Notes under the pieces: model-generated
What the model was told of the DNA's origin: nothing
Databases searched by the model: none
Seen by the model: only the letters and a program-made list of their open reading frames with translations
Position numbers and translations under genes: made by a program
Assembly (NCBI GenBank): GCA_017882455.1
Contig: JADGPL010000008.1
Span: 78,107-142,106, forward strand
Source: Solirubrobacteraceae bacterium
GTDB taxonomy: Bacteria > Actinomycetota > Thermoleophilia > Solirubrobacterales > Solirubrobacteraceae
Direction: 5' to 3'
Length of the DNA stretch: 64,000 nucleotides
Part shown: positions 45,858-54,652 of the stretch, one piece after another
Layout of the letters: every line of letters starts with the position of its first letter
Numbering within the stretch: position 1 is the stretch's first letter

Positions 45858-47074
45858 GTGAGCTGGAACTCGCCGTCGCGGTAGATCACGCGCTCGCCGC
45901 CGCCGCGCAGCGTGGCGGTGACGGTGCGGTCGGTCGTCGAAACGACGTCCGTGTGCACGGTCGAGTCGTTGAAGCCGAGCTCCGCCCACTGTTCCGGAGT
46001 CAGCTCGCTCGGGTCTCCGTCGTAGGCGTCCTGATAGGCCCGACCGACGGCGATGTGGGTGTTGCCGAAGGCACCGCCGACGTTCTCGTCGTAGAGCGTG
46101 TGAGCCATGAAGCGCGTGATCCGCGAGAGGCGGCGATCGGTCAGCGAGAACTCCCCGATCCGGTCGGCGCCCTCGGTCGCGACCATCTCGGTCAGGACGC
46201 GCTCGTTCTCCTCGGCGCTCGCCTCGGTGACGCGCCCACCGGCGAAGGTGAGACGAACGCCCTTGACGAGGTTGCCGTAGCGATACAGCGGCTGGTTGCA
46301 GTAGATCCAGCCCTCGGTTGCGCGCCAGTCGGGGCTCGTGAAGATCTCGAAGCTCGGGATGTTCCGTCCGCGGCCGCCGAGCCAGCGCCGGTGCTCGCCG
46401 AGGCCGATCCACAGGTCGGCGTCCTCGCCCTCGACGTGCAGGCGCTCGATCTCCAGTGCGTCGAGCTGCTCGCGCGTGCGGTCCAACCGCTGGCCGACCT
46501 CGCGCCAGCGCTCCAGCGGATCCTCGGCGTCGAGGAAGCACGCGTGCACGATCTGCTCCCAATACTCCTCCTCGGACATGTCCGCCTCGCGGGCCATGGC
46601 GGGGGTTCCGTAGAGGCCCAGCGTCCAGCTGAAGGCGCCAGCGTTCTCCTTCTCCCCCCGCCAGTCGAGCAGCTGGCGCATCGACTTTCCGCGACGCATG
46701 ATCTTCGCCGGGTCGACCTTGTCGAGGGCGTGGGGATCGCTCTCGGCGATGACCGAGACCTGATGGTCCATCTCGTCGACGAGACCGCGCATGTAGCTCG
46801 CAGGAAAGCGATCCAGCTGAGCGTCGCTTGCCAGCTCGTAGAAGTCGCGCGAGAGGTTGAAGGCCTCGTCGTCGTCGGGCTGGTAGCCACCGATCACGTG
46901 GCCGCCGGCGCGCCAGACGGCCTTGTTGAGCTCGACGTATAGCGCCTTGGCGCTCTCGGGCGCCACCACCCGGACGACCTCGCCCGGCTGCACGCCGCGG
47001 CCGCCGCCGAGGGCGAAGTTGACGAGGACCGAGGCGTAGCGCTCGAGGATCACGGGCGATGGGGTGTAGGTCAT
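45854..47074 (-). CDS. M29-family (AmpS/AmpT) aminopeptidase
   Basis: A 406-residue metallo-aminopeptidase of clan MQ. Metal and active-site segments visible are NIPSFEIFTSPDWRATEGW with the catalytic Glu region, ENERVLTEM, RISRFMAHTLYDENVGGAFGNTHIAVGRAYQ with the metal-binding Glu/His, and NDSTVHTDVV. These enzymes bind Co or Zn and cleave N-terminal residues in the cytoplasm. Full length. Confidence 0.9.
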   Translation of the reverse strand: MTYTPSPVILERYASVLVNFALGGGRGVQPGEVVRVVAPESAKALYVELNKAVWRAGGHVIGGYQPDDDEAFNLSRDFYELASDAQLDRFPASYMRGLVDEMDHQVSVIAESDPHALDKVDPAKIMRRGKSMRQLLDWRGEKENAGAFSWTLGLYGTPAMAREADMSEEEYWEQIVHACFLDAEDPLERWREVGQRLDRTREQLDALEIERLHVEGEDADLWIGLGEHRRWLGGRGRNIPSFEIFTSPDWRATEGWIYCNQPLYRYGNLVKGVRLTFAGGRVTEASAEENERVLTEMVATEGADRIGEFSLTDRRLSRITRFMAHTLYDENVGGAFGNTHIAVGRAYQDAYDGDPSELTPEQWAELGFNDSTVHTDVVSTTDRTVTATLRGGGERVIYRDGEFQLT

Positions 47075-47139
47075 GCCTGGACCTTAGTGGGCCCGCCCGC
47101 CATCCTCGGGGCGATGTTTCCCTGGCTATGACCGGCGCG

Positions 47140-48030
47140 CTACTGCAGAGCCACGGGCGGAGTGGAGGCGCTGCGCGACGCGCCGATCGAGGCGGCCATC
47201 ACCAGCGCGATGCCGATCAGGGCGCGAGGACCGAGCGCCTGACCCAGCACCAGGAAGCCGGCGAGCGCGGCGACGGCGGGCTCGAGGCTCATCAGGACCC
47301 CGAAGGTCGGGGGCGCGATGCGCCTGAGCGCCTCGAGCTCGAAGGAGTAGGGGATCACCGAGGAGAGGATCCCGACCGCCGCACCGAGCGCAAGCGAGGA
47401 CGGCTCGAGCAGATGCGCGCCGCCTGCGACGATCCCGAACGGCAACGCGACCACGGCCGCCGGGACCATCGCAAGCGCCAGCCCCGTGGAGCCCTCGAAG
47501 GCCCGCCCGAGCCGGGCGTTGAGCACGATGTAGCTGCCCCATAGGCAGCCGGCGGTGAGCGCGAAGGCGATCCCCAGGCCATCCAGGCCGTGTCCTCCGA
47601 CATGGGTCAGGGCGAGGATGCCCGCGAGCGCCAGCGCCACCCACAGCAGGTCCACGGACCGGCGTGAGCCCGCAAGCGCCACGGCGAGCGGCCCGACGAA
47701 CTCCACCGCCACGGCGATCCCCAGCGGTATCCGCGCGAGCGCCTCATAGAAGGTGAGGTTCATGGCGGCCAGGACGAGCCCGAAGACGCCCGCGAGCGCC
47801 AGCTCCTGACGGCTGCGTCCGCGCAGCGCCGGGCGCCAGAGCAGCCCGAGCACGATCGCGGCGGAGAGCAGGCGCAGGAACACGGTCCCCGCGGGTCCCA
47901 GCCTCTCAAACAGCGTGGCCGCGAGCGAGGACCCGAACTGCACCGAGGCGATCGCGCCCACGACGAGGCCTCCCGACGGTGCGCGGGCGAGCGGGCCTGC
48001 GCCCGTGGACCTGCTTGCGTCATGAGCCAT
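47140..48030 (-). CDS. EamA/RhtA-type drug-metabolite exporter
   Basis: A 10-helix EamA transporter close to RhtA (threonine/homoserine exporter): SVQFGSSLAATLFERLGPAGTVFLRLLSAAIVL, FYEALARIPLGIAVAVEFVGPLAVAL, and LRRIAPPTFGVLMSLEPAVAALAGFLVLGQ. ATG 48030 opens the family-typical N-terminus; the ORF track start at 48078 lacks support. Substrate assignment to amino acids is by family resemblance only. Confidence 0.87.
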   Translation of the reverse strand: MAHDASRSTGAGPLARAPSGGLVVGAIASVQFGSSLAATLFERLGPAGTVFLRLLSAAIVLGLLWRPALRGRSRQELALAGVFGLVLAAMNLTFYEALARIPLGIAVAVEFVGPLAVALAGSRRSVDLLWVALALAGILALTHVGGHGLDGLGIAFALTAGCLWGSYIVLNARLGRAFEGSTGLALAMVPAAVVALPFGIVAGGAHLLEPSSLALGAAVGILSSVIPYSFELEALRRIAPPTFGVLMSLEPAVAALAGFLVLGQALGPRALIGIALVMAASIGASRSASTPPVALQ

Positions 48031-48106
48031 TCGCAGGCTCCTCTCCGTGCCTGGCCGTCCGAAGCGAGCAGGGTACAATCACGACGATCGGGGGTAGCCA
48101 ACAGAC

Positions 48107-48667
48107 ATGCTGAGCGTCGAGCAGATCGAGGAGTGGCTGGGCCAGGAAGTGCTGGACGCAGACGGCGAACGGCTGGGCAAGCTCGACGAGGTCTTCTACT
48201 CGACGCGCTCCGGCGAGGCGGTGTTCGCTTCGGTCAAGAGCGGGCTGCTGGGCCGGCACTCCGACACGGTTCCCCTGGCGGGCGCCTCGGTCGGGCGTGA
48301 CTACGTGCGTCTCGCCTACACCGCCGAGCAGATCGGCAGCGTGAGCTCGGAGGTGGGCGGGCAGGACAGCCTCGGGCGTGAGGACGCCCGCCGTCTCGGT
48401 GAGCTCTATGGCATCGAGGTGGCCCCGGAAGATGACTTCGAGGGCGCGAGCGCGATCAACCAGCGCCGCGTGCAAGCCGACGAGGCTCGCAGGCAGGCCG
48501 AGGAGCTCGAGGCGGAGGCCCATCGCCGCGCGGCCGATGCCGAGAACGCTCGCGGCACGGCCACGGAGGCCGGCGAGGAAGCAGCCCAGAAGGCCGAGCG
48601 TGCCGAGCAGGCGCGCGCCGACGCAGAGCAGGCTCGCGCCGAGGCCGAGCGACTGCCGCCGGCGTAG
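48107..48667 (+). CDS. PRC-barrel domain protein with coiled-coil tail
   Basis: A 186-residue protein with an N-terminal PRC-barrel (VEQIEEWLGQEVLDADGERLGKLDEVFYSTRSGEAVFASVKSGLLG) and a long Ala/Glu/Arg coiled coil (ADEARRQAEELEAEAHRRAADAENA...RAEQARADAEQARAEAERL). PRC barrels bind other proteins or RNA in different settings. Cytoplasmic, no membrane segment; partner unknown. Confidence 0.84.
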   Translation: MLSVEQIEEWLGQEVLDADGERLGKLDEVFYSTRSGEAVFASVKSGLLGRHSDTVPLAGASVGRDYVRLAYTAEQIGSVSSEVGGQDSLGREDARRLGELYGIEVAPEDDFEGASAINQRRVQADEARRQAEELEAEAHRRAADAENARGTATEAGEEAAQKAERAEQARADAEQARAEAERLPPA

Positions 48668-48684
48668 CGCGCTCGAGCCCGATC

Positions 48685-48708
48685 CGGACAGACCTGCATC
48701 CCTGTCCG
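48685..48708. promoter_or_regulatory. Inverted repeat CGGACAG-N10-CTGTCCG
   Basis: A perfect 7-bp inverted repeat just after the PRC gene and about 50 bp before the ada-alkA gene, followed by a partial repeat (TCCGTCCGAA). It could be an operator for the repair gene or a weak terminator of the PRC gene; there is no T-run after it. Confidence 0.4.
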
Positions 48709-48754
48709 AATCCGTCCGAAAAAGCGTGCCCGACTGCCCCATGATGGCTCGCAG

Positions 48755-50143
48755 ATGACCGGCTTCTCGGCTGTGCTGACGACGGGGATCTACTGCCGGC
48801 CCGGGTGCGCGGCGCGTCCGAATCCTCGCAACGTGCGCGAGTTCTCGACGGCGGCCGCAGCGGAGGCCGCCGGATTCCGGGCGTGCCTGCGCTGCCGTCC
48901 ATACCGCGGCGAGGCGCCCCTGGTCGCCTCGGCCCCCGAGCTCGTCTGCCGATCTGTGCGGCTGGTGCTCGACGGGGCGCTCGACGGCCAGACAGAGCAG
49001 CACCTGGGCTCGCGCCTCGGGATCTCACCGCGCCACCTGCGACGGCTGTTCGCCGAGCATCTCGGCGTCACCCCCGACCATCTGGCAAGGTCACGCCGGG
49101 CGCACTTCGCGCGGCGGCTGCTCGACGACACCGATCTCACGATCACCGAGATCGCGTTCGCATCCGGGTTCGGCAGCGTGCGCCAATTCAATCGCGCCTG
49201 CATGGACATCTTTCGCGAGCCTCCGCGCGCGCTGCGGGCGAGGCGCCGGAACGCCGACCGGCTCGTGGCCGACGGCGGCCTGACGCTGCGACTGCCGTGC
49301 TCGGACGAGCTCGACTGGGATCTGATGCTCGGCTACTTCCAGGCCCGCGCGATTGCGGGCGTGGAGCACGTCAACGCGGGCACCTATCGACGAACCGTGG
49401 CGATCGAGGGCAACCCGGGCGTCATCGAGCTCTCGCGGGGCGCTTCCGGAGATCTCCTGCTGCGGGTGCACCTACCGCATTGGGAGGGACTGATCCACGT
49501 GGCTGAGCGCGCCCGGCGCATCTTCAACCTCGACGCCGACGTGGCGGCCGCTACGAGCCTGCTCGGCGACAGCGCGATCCTCGGCCCGCTGCTGCGTGCC
49601 CGGCCTGGGCTGCGCCCGCCGGGCACCTGGGACCCGTTCGAGAGCGGGGTCAGAGCGATCATCGGCCAGCAGGTGAGCGTGGCGGGTGCGAACACGATCA
49701 TCGGCCGACTGGTGCAGCGACACGGCACCGCCGTCCCGGGACTGAGGCAACTGGGCCTCACGCATCTCTTCCCCACTCCGGCGATGCTCGCGACGACGGA
49801 TCTGGATGGCATCGGCCTGACCGGGAGCCGCGCCCGCGCGGTCAAAGCGTTCGCGCGCGCTGTGGCCGAGGAGCGGATTGCGCTGGACGGGAGCGCCTCG
49901 TCAGCCGAGCTCCTGGCCTCGATCGTGGCCACTCCGGGACTTGGTCCGTGGACCGCTCAGTACATCGCCCTGCGTCTGGGTGAGCCCGACGCATTCCCGG
50001 CGACTGACCTCGGGATCAGACGGGCCCTCGAACGCCTGACCGGGCGTCCGGTCGATGGCCGCAGGGCCGAGGAGCTCGCCGAGCAGTGGCGCCCTCACCG
50101 CGCCGATGCGGCGACCCATCTGTGGTTGGCCGGCGGAGCCTGA
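48755..50143 (+). CDS. Ada-AlkA fusion: methyl-phosphotriester sensor plus DNA-3-methyladenine glycosylase II
   Basis: A 462-residue alkylation-repair protein. The Ada zinc domain has GIYCRPGC and CLRCRP (four Cys ligands), the AraC-type DNA-binding domain is near 70-155 (LGSRLGISPRHLRRLFAEHLGVTPDHLARSRR...FASGFGSVRQFNRA), and the HhH glycosylase is near 175-460 with DPFESGVRAIIGQQVSV, the hairpin GLGPWTAQYIALRLG and the catalytic Asp in FPATDLGIRRAL. The Ada domain starts late: about 20 residues that normally precede TTGIYC are missing from the ATG. The upstream codons do not supply them. Confidence 0.92.
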   Translation: MTGFSAVLTTGIYCRPGCAARPNPRNVREFSTAAAAEAAGFRACLRCRPYRGEAPLVASAPELVCRSVRLVLDGALDGQTEQHLGSRLGISPRHLRRLFAEHLGVTPDHLARSRRAHFARRLLDDTDLTITEIAFASGFGSVRQFNRACMDIFREPPRALRARRRNADRLVADGGLTLRLPCSDELDWDLMLGYFQARAIAGVEHVNAGTYRRTVAIEGNPGVIELSRGASGDLLLRVHLPHWEGLIHVAERARRIFNLDADVAAATSLLGDSAILGPLLRARPGLRPPGTWDPFESGVRAIIGQQVSVAGANTIIGRLVQRHGTAVPGLRQLGLTHLFPTPAMLATTDLDGIGLTGSRARAVKAFARAVAEERIALDGSASSAELLASIVATPGLGPWTAQYIALRLGEPDAFPATDLGIRRALERLTGRPVDGRRAEELAEQWRPHRADAATHLWLAGGA

Positions 50144-50163
50144 GGACCGGTACGCCCGCACCG

Positions 50164-50542
50164 CTATCCCGCGGCCTCACCCACCAGCTGCTCGAGCAGG
50201 CCGGCCATCTGCTCGAGGACCGCCACGTGCTCCTTGACCTCATAGATCGCGCCGAGCTCGCGCGGGTCCCTTGTAGCCGAGCATCACGCGCTCGCCCTCG
50301 CGCCACAGCAGGATTCGGAGCGGAAGCTCGATCCCGATCTTGGAATCGCTCTGCATCAGCGGCGTGCCGCCGCGCGGACTTCCGAACAGCAGGACCTCCT
50401 CGTCCGCCAGCTCCATGCCCACCTCCCGCGCCCCGGCAGCATGGTCGATCCGAGCGAACATCGTGAGGCTGTGGCCCTCGATGGCCTGTACGAGAGCGTT
50501 CCTGGTCTCCGGATAGCTGCGGGAGCTCGTCCTTACGATCAT
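50164..50542 (-). pseudogene. DUF302 protein gene with a single-base frameshift
   Basis: The ORF 50240-50542 encodes the N-terminal part of a DUF302 protein (FARIDHAAGAREVGMELADEEVLLFGSPRGGTPLMQ...GIELPLRILLWREGERVMLGY) and then stops early. Shifting frame by one base near 50270 restores a typical DUF302 end, RDPRELGAIYEVKEHVAVLEQMAGLLEQLVGEAAG, with stop at 50164. One extra A in TACAAGGGACCC explains it. It is either a recent pseudogene or a sequencing indel. Confidence 0.85.
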
Positions 50543-50607
50543 GCTCGCCGGCCTCCCTTCTCTTCAGATGGGCGCGGCCGGCCTCCGCGCTCGGCGAGGG
50601 GTCGCGC

Positions 50608-50979
50608 CTAGCTGACCTGCAGTATCGAGAGCACGTTACCGGCCGGATCGGTGAACCATGCGATCAGCGGCCCTCCTCCGCGAAAGATGCCCTTGCCGTC
50701 CTGGTCAAAACCGTCGTAGCGCTCGAAGCTCACGCCGCGAGCGGCGAGCACGTCGACCGAGCTCTCGATGTCTGCGACCGGGAAGTTGAGGATCGTGTAA
50801 TCGGCCGGCTTGTGGCCCGGCTTGGGGTAGACGAGCGTGTCGCGCTCACCGGCCAGGTGCAGCGTCAACAGCCCGTTCTCCTCGGAGGTCCTGATGCCGA
50901 GGGTCTCGCCGTAGAACTCGCGGGCACTCCCCACATCGTCAACGGCGAACCCGCTGAAGGCTTTGGTCTCAGCGAACAT
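50608..50979 (-). CDS. VOC (glyoxalase-like) protein
   Basis: A 123-residue VOC protein: MFAETKAFSGFAVDDVGSAREFYGETLGIRTSEENGLLTLHL and FPVADIESSVDVLAARGVSFERYDGFDQDGKGIFRGGGPLIAWFTDPAGNVLSILQ. The last motif matches actinobacterial antibiotic-biosynthesis-monooxygenase-like VOC proteins. ATG 50979 has GAGGAG six bases upstream; the ORF track start at 51579 is shadow. Confidence 0.9.
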   Translation of the reverse strand: MFAETKAFSGFAVDDVGSAREFYGETLGIRTSEENGLLTLHLAGERDTLVYPKPGHKPADYTILNFPVADIESSVDVLAARGVSFERYDGFDQDGKGIFRGGGPLIAWFTDPAGNVLSILQVS

Positions 50980-51163
50980 GACAGCTCCTCTCTGTGGCGA
51001 GATCCTCGCCTGTGGCGTCGGTCGCCGGCGGGTGCCCGCGCGGCGTGTGTGTTGTTGATGACCTTGCGCCGCGCAGAAACTAATCGGTCGTGTACTCCAC
51101 GCCCACGGCGCGCGCGTGAAAGCCGATGAGTCTTGACGCATCGGACGGTCCTTACTTGGGCCG

Positions 51164-51463
51164 ATGACCCTTCCCCCACCGCGGATCGTGGTCGTTACGA
51201 TCCGGCCGCCCCTGTGGCGCTCGGACCTGCCAGGACTCGTGCGGCGCACCTGCGCGGTGCTCGCGTCCGCCGGTGAGGTTCCCATCGACTTGGTTTGCTG
51301 CGACGCGGCGGCTGTGGAGGCCGACGGCGTGGCGGTTGACGCCCTGGCCCAACTGGCGCTTGCGGCGCGACGTAGGGGATGCGCGGCGAGGCTCAGCGGA
51401 GCTTCGGCGGAGCTCGTGGATCTGGTGCGCTTCGCGGGGCTGGCCGAGGTGTTGGGGTGCTGA
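51164..51463 (+). CDS. STAS-domain protein
   Basis: A 99-residue single STAS domain: RIVVVTIRPPLWRSDLPGLVRRTCAVLASAGEVPIDLVCCDAAAVEADGVAVDALAQLALAARRRGCAARLSGASAELVDLVRFAGLAEVLG. In anti-sigma-factor antagonists a Ser or Thr in the DhS/T loop is phosphorylated; here that loop reads AAAVEADGVAVDAL without an obvious Ser, so phospho-control is doubtful. Its convergent neighbour is an ECF sigma gene; the stops are one base apart. Confidence 0.82.
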   Translation: MTLPPPRIVVVTIRPPLWRSDLPGLVRRTCAVLASAGEVPIDLVCCDAAAVEADGVAVDALAQLALAARRRGCAARLSGASAELVDLVRFAGLAEVLGC

Positions 51464-51464
51464 G

Positions 51465-52454
51465 CTACGCCTCCAGGCGCGATGGCAGGCCGAAGAGCGG
51501 GAAGATCGTGTCGGTGGCCAGGAAGAAGGTGAACTCGAGGACCCGGCCGTCTGCGACCTCGAGCACCTGCAGCGCCCACGGGTCATAGCCCGAGCCGGTC
51601 TCGCTCGGCTTGTACTGCCCGAAGGCGGGCGAGCCGTTGGCGGGGACGGTCGGGATCACGCGCGATCCACGACAACCGGCGCCCCTGCCCACCCACCAGC
51701 CGAGGATGTCCCGACGCCCGCGCATCCACAGCTCATAGGGCGGCATCGACTGCGTGGCATCCTCGTGAATCAGCGCGGTGAGCGCATCCATGTCGTAGCG
51801 CTGGAAGGCATCGACATAGCGGCTCAGCAGCTCACGGTCGTGTTCGCTCAGTGCGCCGCGCCCCGCATCGGCGACCTCTGCGCTGTCGAGCGTCGCCCGG
51901 GCGCGCTGGAGGGCGCTGTTGACCGCAGCGACGCTCGTCTCGAGCAGTTCGGCGACCTCAGCGGCCTTCCAGTGCAGGACCTCGCAGAGGATCAGCGCAG
52001 CCCGCTGGCGCGGCGGCAGATGCTGGAGCGCGGCCACGAAGGCCAACCGGATCGTCTCGCGCGACTCAGCGACTGCGGCAGGGTCGCCCTCGGGCACTAC
52101 GCGCCCGTCCGGGACGGGCTCGATCCAGGTCACCTCCGGCAGGATCTCTCCGATCGGACCGTCCGGCGAGCGCGACTCGCCGAGGTCCATCGGCCGGGCG
52201 CGACGCTCCCGGCCACTGAGCGTGTCCAGGCAGACGTTGGTGGCGATTCGATACAGCCACGAGCGCAGCGAGGCACGCCCCTCGAAGCGCTCGCGCGCGC
52301 GCCAGGCGCGCAACAGCGTTTCCTGCACGGCGTCCTCGGCCTCGAACGGCGAGCCGAGCATCCTGCAGCAGTAGGCGGTCAGCTCGCGACGGTAGCGCTC
52401 GAGGTCGCTGAAGGACCCCTCGGTGGCAAGTGTCGAACCCTCCACGGGATGCAT
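51465..52454 (-). CDS. ECF sigma factor with SnoaL-like C-terminal domain
   Basis: A 329-residue sigma-70 family protein. Sigma2 (RYRRELTAYCCRMLGSPFEAEDAVQETLLRAWRARERFEGRASLRSWLYRIATNVCLD), sigma4 (LPPRQRAALILCEVLHWKAAEVAELLETSVAAVNSALQRARATL), then a SnoaL/NTF2-like tail (LLSRYVDAFQRYDMDALTALIHEDATQSMPPYELWMRG). This layout is that of the SigG/SigJ groups, where the tail replaces an anti-sigma factor. ATG 52454. Confidence 0.93.
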   Translation of the reverse strand: MHPVEGSTLATEGSFSDLERYRRELTAYCCRMLGSPFEAEDAVQETLLRAWRARERFEGRASLRSWLYRIATNVCLDTLSGRERRARPMDLGESRSPDGPIGEILPEVTWIEPVPDGRVVPEGDPAAVAESRETIRLAFVAALQHLPPRQRAALILCEVLHWKAAEVAELLETSVAAVNSALQRARATLDSAEVADAGRGALSEHDRELLSRYVDAFQRYDMDALTALIHEDATQSMPPYELWMRGRRDILGWWVGRGAGCRGSRVIPTVPANGSPAFGQYKPSETGSGYDPWALQVLEVADGRVLEFTFFLATDTIFPLFGLPSRLEA

Positions 52455-52660
52455 CCTACGACCTCGCCGATGAGTTCAGCACCGGTGTCCCGTCTGTATG
52501 GCGAGTGCCCACAAGCCGCAACATGGCCTCGGGCACCCCGGCCAAATCGAACGAGAGGATCGGGGGGCAGAATCGTTGTGAGCGAGTTCGAGCTGCGACC
52601 GCACCGAGCCCGGCCGGCCGCCGTTGTCGGGACCGATCGAAGACGAAGAGAGCGCGTGCT

Positions 52661-54544
52661 CTAGCCCGCGCCGGCGAGCGCCCTCAGCAGCGCCTTCTCA
52701 TCGGCTGGCGCGCCGCCGGTGGGAACTGGCGCGGGATTGCCGAACCCGGGAACGACGGTGACGGTCGCCGGGGCGCCGGTCGAACGCTCGATGCGCAGCA
52801 ACGCAGTCCCGCTTTCGCCCACGATCTCTCGCCCGACGGCGATGGCCCTCGCAACCTTGGTGACGGGCAGATGGCATGCCGCGAGGAACTGTCTGGTCTC
52901 ATCCCGCTCCAGAGCATCTGCGTCGACTTCGATCTCCTCCACGTGTACGGGCGGCCGGGCGACCCCGGCCTGGGGCGCGATGATGCAGGCGACCATGTCG
53001 TCGGGGGTGGCTTCGGCCTCGGCGCGCACCCGGTCCAGCAGCCCGGCGGCGCCAGCACGGGGACCGAGCTCGGCGATGATCTCACCAAGGCGCTCGTGTC
53101 CAATCAGCCCCTCCTGCGCGCGAGCCTCGAGCAGCCCGTCGCTGAAGAGGCAGACGCGGGCGCCGACCGGCAGCGAGATGGTCGTCTGGCGGCGCCCGGT
53201 GGGCACGTCCCAGCCTACGGGCGGCGAGCAGCACAGCGTGAGCGGCTCGGGGGCCTCGCAACCGACTGCTATCGGTGGAGGATGACCGGCGCTCGCATAG
53301 GTGAACGTGGCGCTGGAGGCGTCGTATAGCCCGACGAGGACGGTTGCGTAGTGCGCAGCGGCCGCGTCGGCGAGCACGCTGCCGGCGAGCGCGATGGCGC
53401 TGCGCGGCTCCAGGCCGGCCTGGATGTAGGCGCGCAGCGTGTAGCGAGTGAGCGCTGCCTGGGTGAGGGCGCTGTGCCCGTGCCCCGCAACGTCGCCGAG
53501 GATCACGGCGACCTTGCCCGACTCGAGAACGAAGAGGTCATAGAAGTCGCCGCCGGCCGCGGGGCCGTCCGCCGGACGGTAGGCGACAGACACCGCCAGA
53601 TCTCCCAGACGCTCCGGGATGACGGGCACGAGAGTCGCCTGCATGACGCCGACGTCCCGCAGCAGCGCGGCGCGCTGGCGCTCGAGGCGCCTGGCACGCA
53701 GCGAGGCCAGCCGTGAGCGAATTCCCAACCCGAGGGCCACGAGCGCCAGCAGGAGGATGATCGGCTTGCTCCAGTCGGGTACGGGCACCGGGAACGGAAT
53801 CTGTCGGCCGAGGGCATCGAGTGGATTCGACGCTGCGGCGGTGGCGTGCGAGCGGCGAGGCTTGGACGAGGCGCCGGGAGTGGCGCTCGCCAAGAGCAGG
53901 GCCTTCGACGGACCGGCCGCGACGGCCGCCTGGGCGGAGCGCCGGAGGAGCGGATGGGATCGTGCCCGTGAGCGTCCTTGTGAGCGCGGCGCCGCTGAGG
54001 CGCTCCCCTGGCCACCGGCCGAAGGCGTCGTCGGCCAACCAGAGCCTGCTGGCGGAGAGCCGGCGCCGCCAGGGCCAGACGTGGCGGCGCTTGCCTTGCC
54101 CCCGCCGCCCGTCGACGTCGGCGCTTCGGTTGGCGCGGATGGGTGGCTGGGGCTCGTGACGGGGGTGCTGCTCGTCGGAGCCGACGGTGTCTGCACCGGG
54201 GGTGTCGCGGGTGCTTCCAGTTTCGGGATGGCCGGCACTTCGACCTTGGGCACTTCGATCCTGGGCACCGAGGGCAGTTCGACTTTCGCGACCCCCGGCA
54301 CTTCCACTCGCGGTTGCGGCGAGGCTTCGACCTTCAGGAGCGGCGGCACTTCCAGGTTCAGGCCCAAGGGCGCGCGAACGGAGAGCACGGCCGCGGAGCC
54401 AGACGTCTGAGGCGTGGAGAGCAACGCGAGCTCTAGGGGCACCGCCGCAGCGGCGGCAGACCCCGAGAACCCGCAGAGGGCCGCAACCGAGAGCAACAGC
54501 GCGAGCCTCATGAGACCTATGCCCTTGTGCAGACCGAGACGCAT
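52661..54544 (-). CDS. SpoIIE-type PP2C phosphatase with signal peptide and membrane anchor
   Basis: A membrane-bound Ser/Thr phosphatase. A signal peptide (MRLALLLSVAALCGFSGSAAAA) precedes an exported region with short degenerate repeats (VEVPGVAKVELPSVPRIEVPKVEVP) and a Pro/Ser/Thr-rich stretch. Then come a membrane helix (PIILLLALVALGLGI) and a cytoplasmic PPM domain (VAYRPADGPAAGGDFYDLFVLESGKVAVILGDVAGHGHSALTQAALTRY...RVCLFSDGLLEAR). Such phosphatases act on STAS-type anti-sigma antagonists. The start may be 54592, 54544 or 54511. Confidence 0.9.
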   Translation of the reverse strand: MRLGLHKGIGLMRLALLLSVAALCGFSGSAAAAAVPLELALLSTPQTSGSAAVLSVRAPLGLNLEVPPLLKVEASPQPRVEVPGVAKVELPSVPRIEVPKVEVPAIPKLEAPATPPVQTPSAPTSSTPVTSPSHPSAPTEAPTSTGGGGKASAATSGPGGAGSPPAGSGWPTTPSAGGQGSASAAPRSQGRSRARSHPLLRRSAQAAVAAGPSKALLLASATPGASSKPRRSHATAAASNPLDALGRQIPFPVPVPDWSKPIILLLALVALGLGIRSRLASLRARRLERQRAALLRDVGVMQATLVPVIPERLGDLAVSVAYRPADGPAAGGDFYDLFVLESGKVAVILGDVAGHGHSALTQAALTRYTLRAYIQAGLEPRSAIALAGSVLADAAAAHYATVLVGLYDASSATFTYASAGHPPPIAVGCEAPEPLTLCCSPPVGWDVPTGRRQTTISLPVGARVCLFSDGLLEARAQEGLIGHERLGEIIAELGPRAGAAGLLDRVRAEAEATPDDMVACIIAPQAGVARPPVHVEEIEVDADALERDETRQFLAACHLPVTKVARAIAVGREIVGESGTALLRIERSTGAPATVTVVPGFGNPAPVPTGGAPADEKALLRALAGAG

Positions 54545-54652
54545 CGGCGGTTGCTCGCTCCTCCCGTGGGATCCGCTTGGGGACATGATCACACAAGGAT
54601 CCCGGGAAACGGGCGGTATCAGCGCATGCTCAGGAGTTGGCGCAGCGACTCT

